Below are positions 1 to 5,913 of a stretch of 5,927 nucleotides of DNA, one piece after another. Within the stretch, counting starts at the first letter, position 1; each line of letters starts with the position of its first letter. Location: NCBI GenBank assembly GCA_024762745.1, contig JANTGV010000080.1:1-5927 (forward strand), in the 5' to 3' direction. The notes under the pieces are model-generated. The model had not been told where the DNA came from and searched no databases. It was given only the letters and a program-made list of their open reading frames with translations. This DNA comes from Sulfurimonas sp. Its GTDB lineage: Bacteria; Campylobacterota; Campylobacteria; Campylobacterales; Sulfurimonadaceae. The position numbers and the translations under genes were made by a program.

Positions 1-33
1 TTTTTTTCTGAACAATTATTTTAAAAAATATTC
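1..33. other. left-edge AT-rich non-coding stretch with T-run
   Basis: This short stretch lies downstream of the minus-strand small-protein gene. It starts with seven T's on the plus strand, which could be the U-tract of a plus-strand terminator whose hairpin lies outside the window. No GC-rich hairpin is visible inside it, and I see no terminator for the minus-strand gene. Its role cannot be decided from this window. Confidence 0.2.
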
Positions 34-291
34 CTAATCATAGACTGAATCCATATCAAACTCATACTGGGGTTCAAGTTCTGGCACAGAATCTAATGAG
101 TCCTTATTTACTTCAGCACCTTTAAAGTCATAATTTTTCTCTGAGTAAAAAGTCTGCTCTTTTGCATATTTTTTTTCAGTTTCCATCTCTTTTTTAATCT
201 GTTTCTCTACTCTTTTTTTCCTCTCTTGCTCACCATTTGTTGCCATCAGTACAGAACTGATTAAAAGTGCTGCTATTAAAAATAACTTCAT
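34..291 (-). CDS. small secreted charged protein, unknown function
   Basis: An 85-residue protein that I do not recognise. Residues 1-17 look like a Sec signal peptide: a Lys at position 3, then a hydrophobic core (LFLIAALLISSVLMA) with probable cleavage after Ala17. There is no lipobox cysteine. Residues 21-46 are very rich in Lys, Glu and Arg and likely form a charged helix. The C-terminal third (about 60-85) is acidic, ending in DMDSVYD. There is no Cys and no known catalytic motif. The start is supported by a strong Shine-Dalgarno sequence (AAGAGGAG, 305 to 298 on the minus strand) 6 nt upstream, and the stop is TAG. It is transcribed divergently from the porin-mod operon and alone within this window. 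The coding call rests on the signal peptide plus the ribosome binding site. A periplasmic location is inferred; function is unknown. Confidence 0.75.
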   Translation of the reverse strand: MKLFLIAALLISSVLMATNGEQERKKRVEKQIKKEMETEKKYAKEQTFYSEKNYDFKGAEVNKDSLDSVPELEPQYEFDMDSVYD

Positions 292-323
292 ACTCTACTC
301 CTCTTAGAATTTAATAATACTAG

Positions 324-329
324 ATTATA
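324..329 (-). promoter_or_regulatory. candidate -10 for the small secreted protein gene
   Basis: On the minus strand this reads TATAAT, a perfect -10 hexamer, about 33 nt upstream of the start codon and 19 nt upstream of the Shine-Dalgarno. A poor -35 candidate (TTATTG) lies 17 nt further upstream, which is compatible with the weak -35 elements of Campylobacterota. The 12-bp palindrome at 339-350 would fall between -10 and -35, a typical repressor position. Confidence 0.4.
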
Positions 330-331
330 CT
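326..331 (+). promoter_or_regulatory. weak candidate -10 for the porin-mod operon
   Basis: TATACT on the plus strand overlaps the minus-strand TATAAT. A poor -35-like TTAGAA (304-309) sits 16 nt upstream. If used, transcription would begin near 338 and the roughly 80-nt leader would contain both palindromes (339-350 and 362-385). An alternative is TATCAT at 385-390, closer to the gene but with no -35. This is only a candidate; the true start is not determined by the sequence. Confidence 0.2.
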
Positions 332-338
332 TTACATC

Positions 339-350
339 ATTGTTAACAAT
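339..350. promoter_or_regulatory. 12-bp perfect palindrome, possible operator
   Basis: ATTGTTAACAAT is a perfect inverted repeat with no spacer. It sits in the divergent control region, just upstream of the minus-strand -10 candidate and near the candidate plus-strand start. The size and symmetry fit a dimeric helix-turn-helix regulator, but the AT-rich composition makes chance occurrence possible. I cannot match it to a named regulator with confidence. A ModE-type regulator would be the natural candidate for a mod operon, but the E. coli ModE consensus (TATATA-type half sites) is not seen here. Confidence 0.35.
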
Positions 351-361
351 AAAAATATTCA

Positions 362-385
362 AGGGCTTTTTAGCTAAAAAGCCCT
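362..385. repeat. 24-bp perfect palindrome (stem-loop) upstream of the porin
   Basis: The half-site AGGGCTTTTTAG is followed directly by its exact reverse complement. As RNA it would form a stem of about 10 bp (four G/C pairs at the base, then A/T) with a small loop centred on AGCT. It ends 34 nt before the porin start codon. On the plus strand it is followed by ATCATTATG, not a U-tract, so it is a poor terminator in that direction. On the minus strand a loosely T-rich tail (TGAATATTTTTATTG) follows, but no minus-strand transcript is expected to reach it. Possible roles are a leader hairpin, an operator, or an insulator between the divergent units. The perfection of the repeat is certain; the role is not. 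Confidence 0.7.
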
Positions 386-408
386 ATCATTATGAAAAAA
401 TCTGAACC

Positions 409-413
409 GGGGA
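409..413 (+). promoter_or_regulatory. Shine-Dalgarno of the porin gene
   Basis: GGGGA lies 6 nt upstream of the ATG at 420 and is the only GC-rich patch in the leader apart from the palindrome. It fixes the porin start at 420 and argues against the earlier out-of-frame ATG at 392, which has no such site. Confidence 0.6.
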
Positions 414-419
414 ACATAA

Positions 420-1883
420 ATGAAATTTGGAATGGTGAACTCGCTACTGCTCACAGCTATTCTTATGTTAAATACTCTTGAGGCCCAAGATGTAGATATA
501 AAATCGAGTATAAAAAGTAATGGCCAACTTATTTATAATCTCAATCAAAAAAATACTAATAATTTTACTGATATGTTTAAAGAGGGTAACTTCTACGGAC
601 GACTGCGTTCAAATACATTTTATAATACTTTTAAAAATGAGGATACAACTCATTCAGACCATACGATAAGTGGTTTAGGAGGCTCTCTTGTACTCAAAAG
701 TGCTAAATTTAATGACTTTGATTTTGGTGTAGGACTCTATTTTTCACAGGCCTTTTTTAATATTGATAACGACAATGTGGGAAATCTAAAGAAAGGAAAA
801 GATGCTATAAGTAGATATGACTATGTAAATGATGACAACTCTTATATGGCTGTCGTTGGACAGGCTTACTTACGTTATAGCGGTATTGATAAAACAGAAT
901 TAGTTCTGGGCCGACAGATAGTGGAATCTTTTTATACTAAGTCTAATGACACAAAAATGATTCCAAACACCTTTGACGGTGTAGTTGTAAATAGTAATAT
1001 ATTTCAAAAGAGTAAAATCAAACTCGCCTATCTCTACGAACAGAAACTTCGTGACCATACAAGGTCACACTCTACCTTAATGTATGGAGATTCAAACTCA
1101 ACTTCATCTTTAAAACCGAACTGGAGTGAAAATGATGATTCTGCGATGCACAAGGGCTTAAACTATACGGCTCTAAAATTTGCACACAAACCGACAAATT
1201 CACCATTGATTATAGGGGACTTTAAAAACAGTTCTCTTAAAAATTTAAAACTCGACAGCTCTTTTTATGTAGTTCCTGAACTTCTTTCTCAGGTAATGCT
1301 AGAGGCAAATTATAAGATAAATTTCGACGGATTTAGTGTTTCGCCTGGTATGCGTTATATCAAACAGTTTGACAATGGTGCGGGGGAAGTTGGCGGTGCT
1401 TCATACTCAAAGGGGCTTAGTGCAACTGGTTATAGAGATATAGACTCACTTGAAGCACAGATGATAGCCGCAAGAGTCGTGACAAAGATACAAAACTATA
1501 AAATTAATTTAGGATACACAAACATACTTGATGAAGCAGATTTAATCACACCCTGGCGTGGATTTCCAACTGCTGGATACACTCGTTCTATGGCAAGATA
1601 TAACTGGAAAGCAAACACTCAGAGTTATCGTTTAGAACTTGTTAGAAATGCAAATAAGAGTGGTATTTACAAAGATATTTTTATCCAATCCTCGATTCTC
1701 TATACAAACGCAGATGAAGACAAAGACAATAAAGATGAACTCTACTACTACATAGGGTTTATTCAGAATATTCCAAGTGCAATTGATTTACAATGGCGTT
1801 TAAGGCTCGGTTATGTTGACTATATCGATGACGATGAATTTAATGATTTAGATGCTCGTTTTGAACTGAATTACCTATTTTAA
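420..1883 (+). CDS. OprD-type outer-membrane porin, first gene of the mod operon
   Basis: A 487-residue beta-barrel porin, close to the usual size of Campylobacterota OprD-type porins. Residues 1-22 form a signal peptide with likely cleavage at LEA|QD. The mature protein has alternating-residue beta-strand patterns throughout, for example residues 60-70 (GRLRSNTFYNT) and 440-450. It ends in Phe487 (FELNYLF), the outer-membrane insertion signature. OprD-like motifs are LRYSGID at 151-157, LGRQ at 163-166, NDTKMIPNTFDGV at 176-188, and TPWRGFPTAGYTRSM near 377-391. It lies only 10 nt before modA, so the two should be cotranscribed. That placement suggests a role in molybdate or tungstate entry, but OprD-type proteins also take amino acids and other small anions, so substrate is inferred from context only. 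The start is chosen for the signal peptide and the GGGGA ribosome binding site. Confidence 0.88.
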   Translation: MKFGMVNSLLLTAILMLNTLEAQDVDIKSSIKSNGQLIYNLNQKNTNNFTDMFKEGNFYGRLRSNTFYNTFKNEDTTHSDHTISGLGGSLVLKSAKFNDFDFGVGLYFSQAFFNIDNDNVGNLKKGKDAISRYDYVNDDNSYMAVVGQAYLRYSGIDKTELVLGRQIVESFYTKSNDTKMIPNTFDGVVVNSNIFQKSKIKLAYLYEQKLRDHTRSHSTLMYGDSNSTSSLKPNWSENDDSAMHKGLNYTALKFAHKPTNSPLIIGDFKNSSLKNLKLDSSFYVVPELLSQVMLEANYKINFDGFSVSPGMRYIKQFDNGAGEVGGASYSKGLSATGYRDIDSLEAQMIAARVVTKIQNYKINLGYTNILDEADLITPWRGFPTAGYTRSMARYNWKANTQSYRLELVRNANKSGIYKDIFIQSSILYTNADEDKDNKDELYYYIGFIQNIPSAIDLQWRLRLGYVDYIDDDEFNDLDARFELNYLF

Positions 1884-1893
1884 AAGAGAAACT

Positions 1894-2643
1894 ATGTTGA
1901 AAATTATATCTCTCACTACTCTGTTATTTATATCTCCTCTTTTAGGTGGGACTATAAACGTAGCTGTGGCAGCTAATGTCAGTTATGCAATTGAGACAAT
2001 AAAGAAAGAGTTTAATAGAGTACATCCAGATATAAAAGTAAATGTAACACTTGGTAGTAGCGGGAAATTAACAGCACAGATAAAAAATGGTGCTCCCTAT
2101 GGGATGTTTATGTCTGCAAATATGAGCTACCCAGAAGCTCTCTACAGAGATAAGATTGCTCTCACAAAGCCAATAGTATACGCGCAAGGCGGTTTAGTCT
2201 ATCTTAGTACAAAACAACAGGACTTTACTCAAGGCATGAAGATGCTTGAAACTCCAACTATCAAAAGGATAGCCATTGCAAATCCAAAGACAGCCCCTTA
2301 TGGCAAGGCAGCAGTTGAAGCGATGAAAAACGCAGGAGTATATGATAAAATTAAAAATAAATTTGTATATGCAGAATCGGTCTCACAAACAGTCTCTTAC
2401 ACAATAACAGCTGCAGATATAGGCTTTATAGCAAAATCAGCACTTTATAGCCCAAATATGAGTCACTTTAAAGAGACAGTTAACTACTCTGATGTGGATA
2501 CAAAACTTTATACTCCTATAAACCAAGGGATAGTCCTCCTTAAAAACAGTAAAAACCTAAGTGAAGTAGAGAAATTCTACAACTTCATATTAACTCCTGA
2601 AGTAAAAAAAATTCTCAATAATTTTGGATACCTCGTACCATGA
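1894..2643 (+). CDS. modA: molybdate (or tungstate) ABC transporter, periplasmic binding protein
   Basis: A 249-residue ModA-family solute-binding protein that captures molybdate or tungstate in the periplasm and delivers it to ModB. Residues 1-19 are a signal peptide (MLKIISLTTLLFISPLLGG). Family motifs follow: AANVSYA at 26-32, GSSGKLTAQIKNGAP at 54-68, NPKTAPYG at 130-137, and ESVSQ near 161-165. By eye-alignment to E. coli ModA, oxyanion contacts fall on Ser30, Ser55/56, the backbone near Tyr136, and Val163. The fifth E. coli ligand, Tyr170, falls on Ala180 (GFIAKSA). The common Asp of the APADxFxSAD motif is Gly70 (APYGMFMSAN). A weak ribosome binding site (AAGAGA) precedes the ATG, and translation may continue from the porin. 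The stop overlaps the next start as ATGA. Family is firm; molybdate versus tungstate is not resolved. Confidence 0.93.
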   Translation: MLKIISLTTLLFISPLLGGTINVAVAANVSYAIETIKKEFNRVHPDIKVNVTLGSSGKLTAQIKNGAPYGMFMSANMSYPEALYRDKIALTKPIVYAQGGLVYLSTKQQDFTQGMKMLETPTIKRIAIANPKTAPYGKAAVEAMKNAGVYDKIKNKFVYAESVSQTVSYTITAADIGFIAKSALYSPNMSHFKETVNYSDVDTKLYTPINQGIVLLKNSKNLSEVEKFYNFILTPEVKKILNNFGYLVP

Positions 2644-3041
2644 GCAGACTTATAGCAAGAGTTTTAAAGATAGAGAGTTGTGATAATATCCAAATAGTAT
2701 ATTTTGAATGTCACACGCAAAGACTATCTATGATGAGCCTAAATGTGAATGAAAAGATTAAAGTTGGAACAAAGGTCACACTGATTACCAAAGCCTCTCA
2801 TATAGCTATCGCTAAAGAGTTTAGCGGAGATATTAGTTATTCAAACCAACTCCCTGCTACTATTGAGTCTATAGAAAACGGAAAACTTCTTAGTAGTATA
2901 AAACTAAACTTTTTTGACGCTACATTAGAATCAATCATTACTCTTAACTCCTCTAAACGTATGCGTTTAAAAACGGGGGATAGTGTAACTGCGTTTATAA
3001 AAGCGAGTGAACTCTCAATTGGTGAGATTATATATGATTGA
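2640..3041 (+). CDS. stand-alone two-unit Mop/TOBE molybdenum-binding protein
   Basis: A 133-residue protein with two tandem Mop (TOBE) units and nothing else. The duplication is visible as [17 protein letters not shown] (43-59) against [17 protein letters not shown] (113-129). The other half of each unit holds the opening strand ([11 protein letters not shown] at 2-12; [18 protein letters not shown] at 72-89). Mop domains bind molybdate or tungstate at subunit interfaces, so this is likely a cytoplasmic oxyanion store, buffer or sensor. No DNA-binding helix-turn-helix is present, so it is not a full ModE. It starts inside the modA stop (ATGA, 4-nt overlap) and runs 8 nt past the modB start, indicating translational coupling. 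A gene in this same position between modA and modB is what I recall for C. jejuni Cj0302c. No signal peptide is seen. Confidence 0.85.
   Translation: MSRLIARVLKIESCDNIQIVYFECHTQRLSMMSLNVNEKIKVGTKVTLITKASHIAIAKEFSGDISYSNQLPATIESIENGKLLSSIKLNFFDATLESIITLNSSKRMRLKTGDSVTAFIKASELSIGEIIYD
3021..3026 (+). promoter_or_regulatory. Shine-Dalgarno deciding the modB start
   Basis: GGTGAG inside the end of the Mop gene lies 7 nt before the ATG at 3034. The only upstream in-frame alternative is a GTG at 3007, which has no ribosome binding site and would add nine polar residues ([13 protein letters not shown]) before the usual ModB N-terminus. Confidence 0.65.
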
Positions 3042-3726
3042 TACACTTCTAGCCATAGACTTTGAGCCTTTTATACTCTCCTTTAAATTGGCAGCAGTTA
3101 CAACTATTATACTTTTTATATTGAGTCTGCCTCTAGCTTGGTACCTCTCTCAAACCTCATCACGGATAAAGCCTTTTTTAGAAGCTTTAACAGCCTTGCC
3201 AATCGTTCTACCGCCATCAGTATTGGGGTTTTATATTTTAGTAGCTCTCTCTCATAATTCTCCCTTGGGCATCTTTTTTGAAGAGCTTTTTGGAGTCAAG
3301 CTCGTTTTTAACTTTACAGGTTTAGTTATTGCAAGTTGCTTTTACTCTCTGCCTTTTATGGTACAGCCACTTCAGAGTGGGTTTGAATCTTTAAATAAAA
3401 ATATTTTAGAGGCGAGTTATATTGCAGGAAAAAGCAGATTTGAAACCATTATAAAAGTTGCTCTTCCAAATATAAAACCGGCTCTCATGACAGCTATTAT
3501 TGTTACATTTGCTCATACTGTCGGTGAGTTTGGAGTGGTTCTAATGATTGGTGGAAGTATCCCTGGAGAGACAAAAGTGGCATCTGTTGCTATATATGAG
3601 ATGGTTGAGATTATGGACTACAGTTCAGCTCATATATATAGTGCTATTATGATAATAATAAGTTTTCTTGTCCTTTTAAGTGTCTATATATTTAATGGCA
3701 GACAGAATAAGAAGTTTGGAGTTTAA
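3034..3726 (+). CDS. modB: molybdate ABC transporter, inner-membrane permease
   Basis: A 230-residue permease, matching the roughly 225-230 residues normal for ModB. It forms the dimeric channel that receives oxyanion from ModA and is driven by ModC. Five or so hydrophobic segments are visible, about 13-36, 52-73, 93-115, 149-171 and 200-220. The EAA loop that docks on the ATPase is at 126-151 ([20 protein letters not shown]), with Glu126, Ala127 and Gly132 in the expected places. The family signature [15 protein letters not shown] is at 55-69 and [14 protein letters not shown] at 161-174. The ATG start overlaps the Mop gene by 8 nt and is supported by a GGTGAG site. The gene stops 2 nt before modC. 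I reject the longer GTG-initiated version. Confidence 0.93.
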   Translation: MIDTLLAIDFEPFILSFKLAAVTTIILFILSLPLAWYLSQTSSRIKPFLEALTALPIVLPPSVLGFYILVALSHNSPLGIFFEELFGVKLVFNFTGLVIASCFYSLPFMVQPLQSGFESLNKNILEASYIAGKSRFETIIKVALPNIKPALMTAIIVTFAHTVGEFGVVLMIGGSIPGETKVASVAIYEMVEIMDYSSAHIYSAIMIIISFLVLLSVYIFNGRQNKKFGV

Positions 3727-3728
3727 AG

Positions 3729-4586
3729 ATGATTGATATAGCTATAAACAAAGAACTTCATGGCTCAAACGGTGAGATGAACTTAGATATTAATCTAAAG
3801 ATAAATTCGGGTGATTTCATAGCACTCTCAGGAGAGAGCGGAAGCGGAAAAACGACACTGCTTCGTATTCTGGCTGGGCTTGAAGAGGCCAAAGGAAGTC
3901 TTAAAATTGACAATGAGGTATGGCTGGAGAACAAATTTAGCCTTCCAACCCAAAAAAGAGAGATAGGTTTTGTGTTTCAAGACTACGCCCTCTTTCCAAA
4001 TATGAGTGTTGAAGAGAATCTGCTCTATGTAAACGCAGATAAAAAACTAGCGAACCATCTTTTAGACATTACGGAACTCACTGAACTAAAGAAACGACTT
4101 CCAAACACTCTAAGTGGTGGTCAAAAACAGAGGGTAAGTCTCTGTAGGGCTTTAATGAACAGACCAAAACTTCTTCTTATGGATGAACCACTCTCTGCAC
4201 TAGACCCTATCATGAGAACAAAACTTCAAAATAAGATACTCCAACTTCATAAAGAGTTTCAAACCACAACTATTATGGTCAGCCACGATCCGAGTGAAAT
4301 ATATAGGCTGAGCAGTCGTGTAATTGTCTTAAATCAAGGTGAGATTACAAATGATGGACTTGCCAAAGATGTACTACTTAAAACAACAGGTTCCCAAAAA
4401 TTTTCCTTTGAGGGAGAACTCTTAGATATACTCAAAGCAGACGTAATTTATATCGCCATTGTATCTATTGGTCAACAACTTGTTGAAGTAGTTCTCAGTA
4501 AAAGTGAAGCAGAAGCTTTATCGATTGGTGATGCTGTTAATATAAGTACAAAAGCATTTAGTCCGACTATCACCTCTAAAATATAG
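3729..4586 (+). CDS. modC: molybdate ABC transporter, ATP-binding protein with one C-terminal Mop unit
   Basis: A 285-residue ABC ATPase that powers ModB. All nucleotide-binding elements are intact: Walker A GESGSGKT (35-42), Q-loop Gln84 (FVFQD), signature LSGGQ (128-132), Walker B LLLMDEP (148-154) with catalytic Glu153, D-loop SALD (156-159), and switch His186. The C-terminal part (about 227-285) holds a single Mop/TOBE unit ending in GDAVNISTKAF. The protein is about 65 residues shorter than E. coli ModC (352 aa), mainly because that one carries two such units. The missing unit may be functionally replaced by the separate Mop protein, or by pairing across the ModC dimer. TTGGAG (3716-3721) provides a ribosome binding site 7 nt upstream. 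The stop faces the globin stop across 6 nt. Confidence 0.93.
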   Translation: MIDIAINKELHGSNGEMNLDINLKINSGDFIALSGESGSGKTTLLRILAGLEEAKGSLKIDNEVWLENKFSLPTQKREIGFVFQDYALFPNMSVEENLLYVNADKKLANHLLDITELTELKKRLPNTLSGGQKQRVSLCRALMNRPKLLLMDEPLSALDPIMRTKLQNKILQLHKEFQTTTIMVSHDPSEIYRLSSRVIVLNQGEITNDGLAKDVLLKTTGSQKFSFEGELLDILKADVIYIAIVSIGQQLVEVVLSKSEAEALSIGDAVNISTKAFSPTITSKI

Positions 4587-4592
4587 GGCTAC

Positions 4593-4970
4593 TTAAAGAT
4601 TTAATAGTTTTATAAAATTGTTGGCTATTCTCTCGCTCTCTTTTTTAAAGATATCAGCTGCCTCCTTAGTATAAAACTTATCAACAGTTTCAAAAAAGAG
4701 TTTTAGCCACTGTTCAAAAGTCTCTCTTTTTAAACCTTTCATCTTCATATGTGGTTTTATTGGTTGTCCACTATAGCTATTATCCTTTAAAATAAGTGAT
4801 GCCCAAAAGTCTGTTAAAAGATTTAAATGGTTTTGCCACTCATCAGAAATCATCTCATCACCAAGTTTGTCAATAAAAAAGTCTGCAACTATATCATCTT
4901 TAAGTACCTGACTGTAAAATCGATCGACCATTTTTCGTATATTTTCCCTAGTTATAACATCATACTGCAT
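4593..4970 (-). CDS. group III truncated hemoglobin (Ctb-like)
   Basis: A 125-residue 2-on-2 globin of group III, the class typified by C. jejuni Ctb. Key positions are recognisable: Tyr19 (B10, in RFYSQV), Phe31/Phe32 near CD1, His48 (E7, in WQNHL), the FW pair at 55-56, SGQPIKPH with proximal heme ligand His74 (F8), and Trp88 (G8, in FEQWLKLF). Tyr B10 and Trp G8 are the residues that stabilise bound ligand in this class. Members bind O2 tightly and are linked to nitrosative stress or to O2 metabolism under microaerobic conditions; the specific role here is inferred. The gene begins 15 nt after the DjlA-like gene in the same direction, with GGAG 5 nt before its ATG, so the two are probably cotranscribed. 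No promoter of its own is evident. Confidence 0.92.
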   Translation of the reverse strand: MQYDVITRENIRKMVDRFYSQVLKDDIVADFFIDKLGDEMISDEWQNHLNLLTDFWASLILKDNSYSGQPIKPHMKMKGLKRETFEQWLKLFFETVDKFYTKEAADIFKKESERIANNFIKLLNL

Positions 4971-4985
4971 TAAAACTCCGTTTAG

Positions 4986-5792
4986 TTACTTTTTCGCTTC
5001 TTTAATCACTTCATAGGCTTGGTTTATCTCCTGCGTTTTAGCAGTTGCTTCTTCCATATAAGACTCATCTTTATCTTGTGACTTTATAATATCTGGATGG
5101 TACTGACGCACAAGTTTTCTGTAAACCTTCTTAATATGTCTTAGGTCATCACTCTCTTTCACTCCCAAAATTTTATAAGCTTCATCAATCCCCATAGTCT
5201 GCTGTCTGTTTTTCATCATATTCTCAAACTTAGCCACCATAGTTCTGTACTCATCAGGAGATATATCTAGTTCATGTGTGATTTCACGCAGTACTTTATC
5301 TTCAGAGCTACTTATACCATTGTCAACAAAGGCAAGTTGAATTAAAAACTCTACAAACTGCTTGCGTTTTAATCTACTACGACCAAGAAGTTTGTTTAGA
5401 GATGCAGCTATCTCTTTTGTATCATCATCTCTCTCTTTCTCTTCATTAAAAATCTCTTTTAAGATTGTTCGCGTTTTTTCTTTGTCTGGAAATATTTTAG
5501 ATATGTCATCAAACATAATTCCTATGAGCTGAGCTTCAAGCTCTTGCACCCTTCCATCAGCTTTTGCAACTTTTGCAACAAGTGCTATAAAAAGGCCTAG
5601 TTCACTCTCTCTAAAGAGCTCCTTAGAACTTGAAATTTTTTTAAGCTTTCTTCTAACATAAACTTTATAGAGCCTAAACGCAATGTATAGAGATGCTATG
5701 ATTGAAAGTGTTACTAAGAAATTTGCTATAAATATGTAGTAGAGTATTACTAATACTACTGCTAAATATATCCATTTTTTTATTTTAATCAT
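4986..5792 (-). CDS. membrane-anchored TerB and J-domain protein (DjlA-like)
   Basis: A 268-residue protein with the DjlA layout and close to the 271 residues of E. coli DjlA. Residues 7-42 are strongly hydrophobic (IYLAVVLVILYYIFIANF, then LVTLSIIASLYIAF) and could be one long or two short membrane segments. A basic stretch follows (VRRKLKK), placing the rest in the cytoplasm. Residues about 63-192 form a TerB-like helical domain with two acidic motifs, KADGRVQELE (77-86) and VDNGISSSED (156-165), of the type proposed to bind metal. A J-domain fills about 203-268, with EAYKILGV and the essential HPD at 232-234. It probably stimulates DnaK at the inner membrane. The ribosome binding site is modest (GGACAGAG). 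It heads a likely two-gene unit with the truncated globin. A functional link to the globin is not shown by sequence. Confidence 0.9.
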   Translation of the reverse strand: MIKIKKWIYLAVVLVILYYIFIANFLVTLSIIASLYIAFRLYKVYVRRKLKKISSSKELFRESELGLFIALVAKVAKADGRVQELEAQLIGIMFDDISKIFPDKEKTRTILKEIFNEEKERDDDTKEIAASLNKLLGRSRLKRKQFVEFLIQLAFVDNGISSSEDKVLREITHELDISPDEYRTMVAKFENMMKNRQQTMGIDEAYKILGVKESDDLRHIKKVYRKLVRQYHPDIIKSQDKDESYMEEATAKTQEINQAYEVIKEAKK

Positions 5793-5820
5793 CTCTGTCC
5801 ATCTATAGTAAAATTTTTCG

Positions 5821-5829
5821 ATTTTAACA
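5821..5829 (-). promoter_or_regulatory. candidate extended -10 promoter of the DjlA-like / globin unit
   Basis: Read on the minus strand this is TGT-TAAAAT, an extended -10 (TGn before the hexamer) preceded by a T-rich tract (ATTTTTAACTCTTTA) as in many Campylobacterota housekeeping promoters. A start near 5814 would give a leader of about 20 nt, enough for the GGA ribosome binding site at 5798-5800. No clear -35 is present. Confidence 0.4.
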
Positions 5830-5913
5830 CATAAAGAGTTAAAAATAGAGGATGTTAAGGTAAATAGGTTAGAATTTCAGCAATTCAAATAATTTTATTC
5901 AGTAGGGATTTGT

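Noticed and set aside
362..385. The 24-bp palindrome as an ordinary Rho-independent terminator
   Set aside because: The coding-strand flank is ATCATTATG instead of a U-tract, and neither divergent gene would need a terminator here. It is kept as a repeat of unknown role.
292..419. A molybdenum-cofactor riboswitch or E. coli-type ModE site in the leader of the mod operon
   Set aside because: The leader is too short for the known cofactor riboswitch, and I see no TATATA-type inverted half sites.
392..481. A 29-codon plus-strand frame (MKKSEPGNIN...) starting at an ATG upstream of the porin start, in a different frame and overlapping it
   Set aside because: It has no ribosome binding site, no recognisable features, and its GGGGA-containing part serves as the porin's own initiation site. 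A leader peptide is possible but unsupported.
3007..3033. An N-terminal extension of ModB from a GTG codon
   Set aside because: There is no ribosome binding site for the GTG, while the ATG at 3034 has GGTGAG 7 nt upstream and gives the normal ModB length.
2837..3046. A 69-codon minus-strand open frame inside the Mop gene
   Set aside because: It lies wholly antisense to a well-supported coding gene and has no signature or start signal of its own, so it is a shadow frame.
5867..5881. A sigma-54-like GG...GC pattern before the possible right-edge gene
   Set aside because: The spacing between GG and GC is 11 nt instead of the required 10, and the surrounding TGGCA/TTGCA consensus bases are missing.
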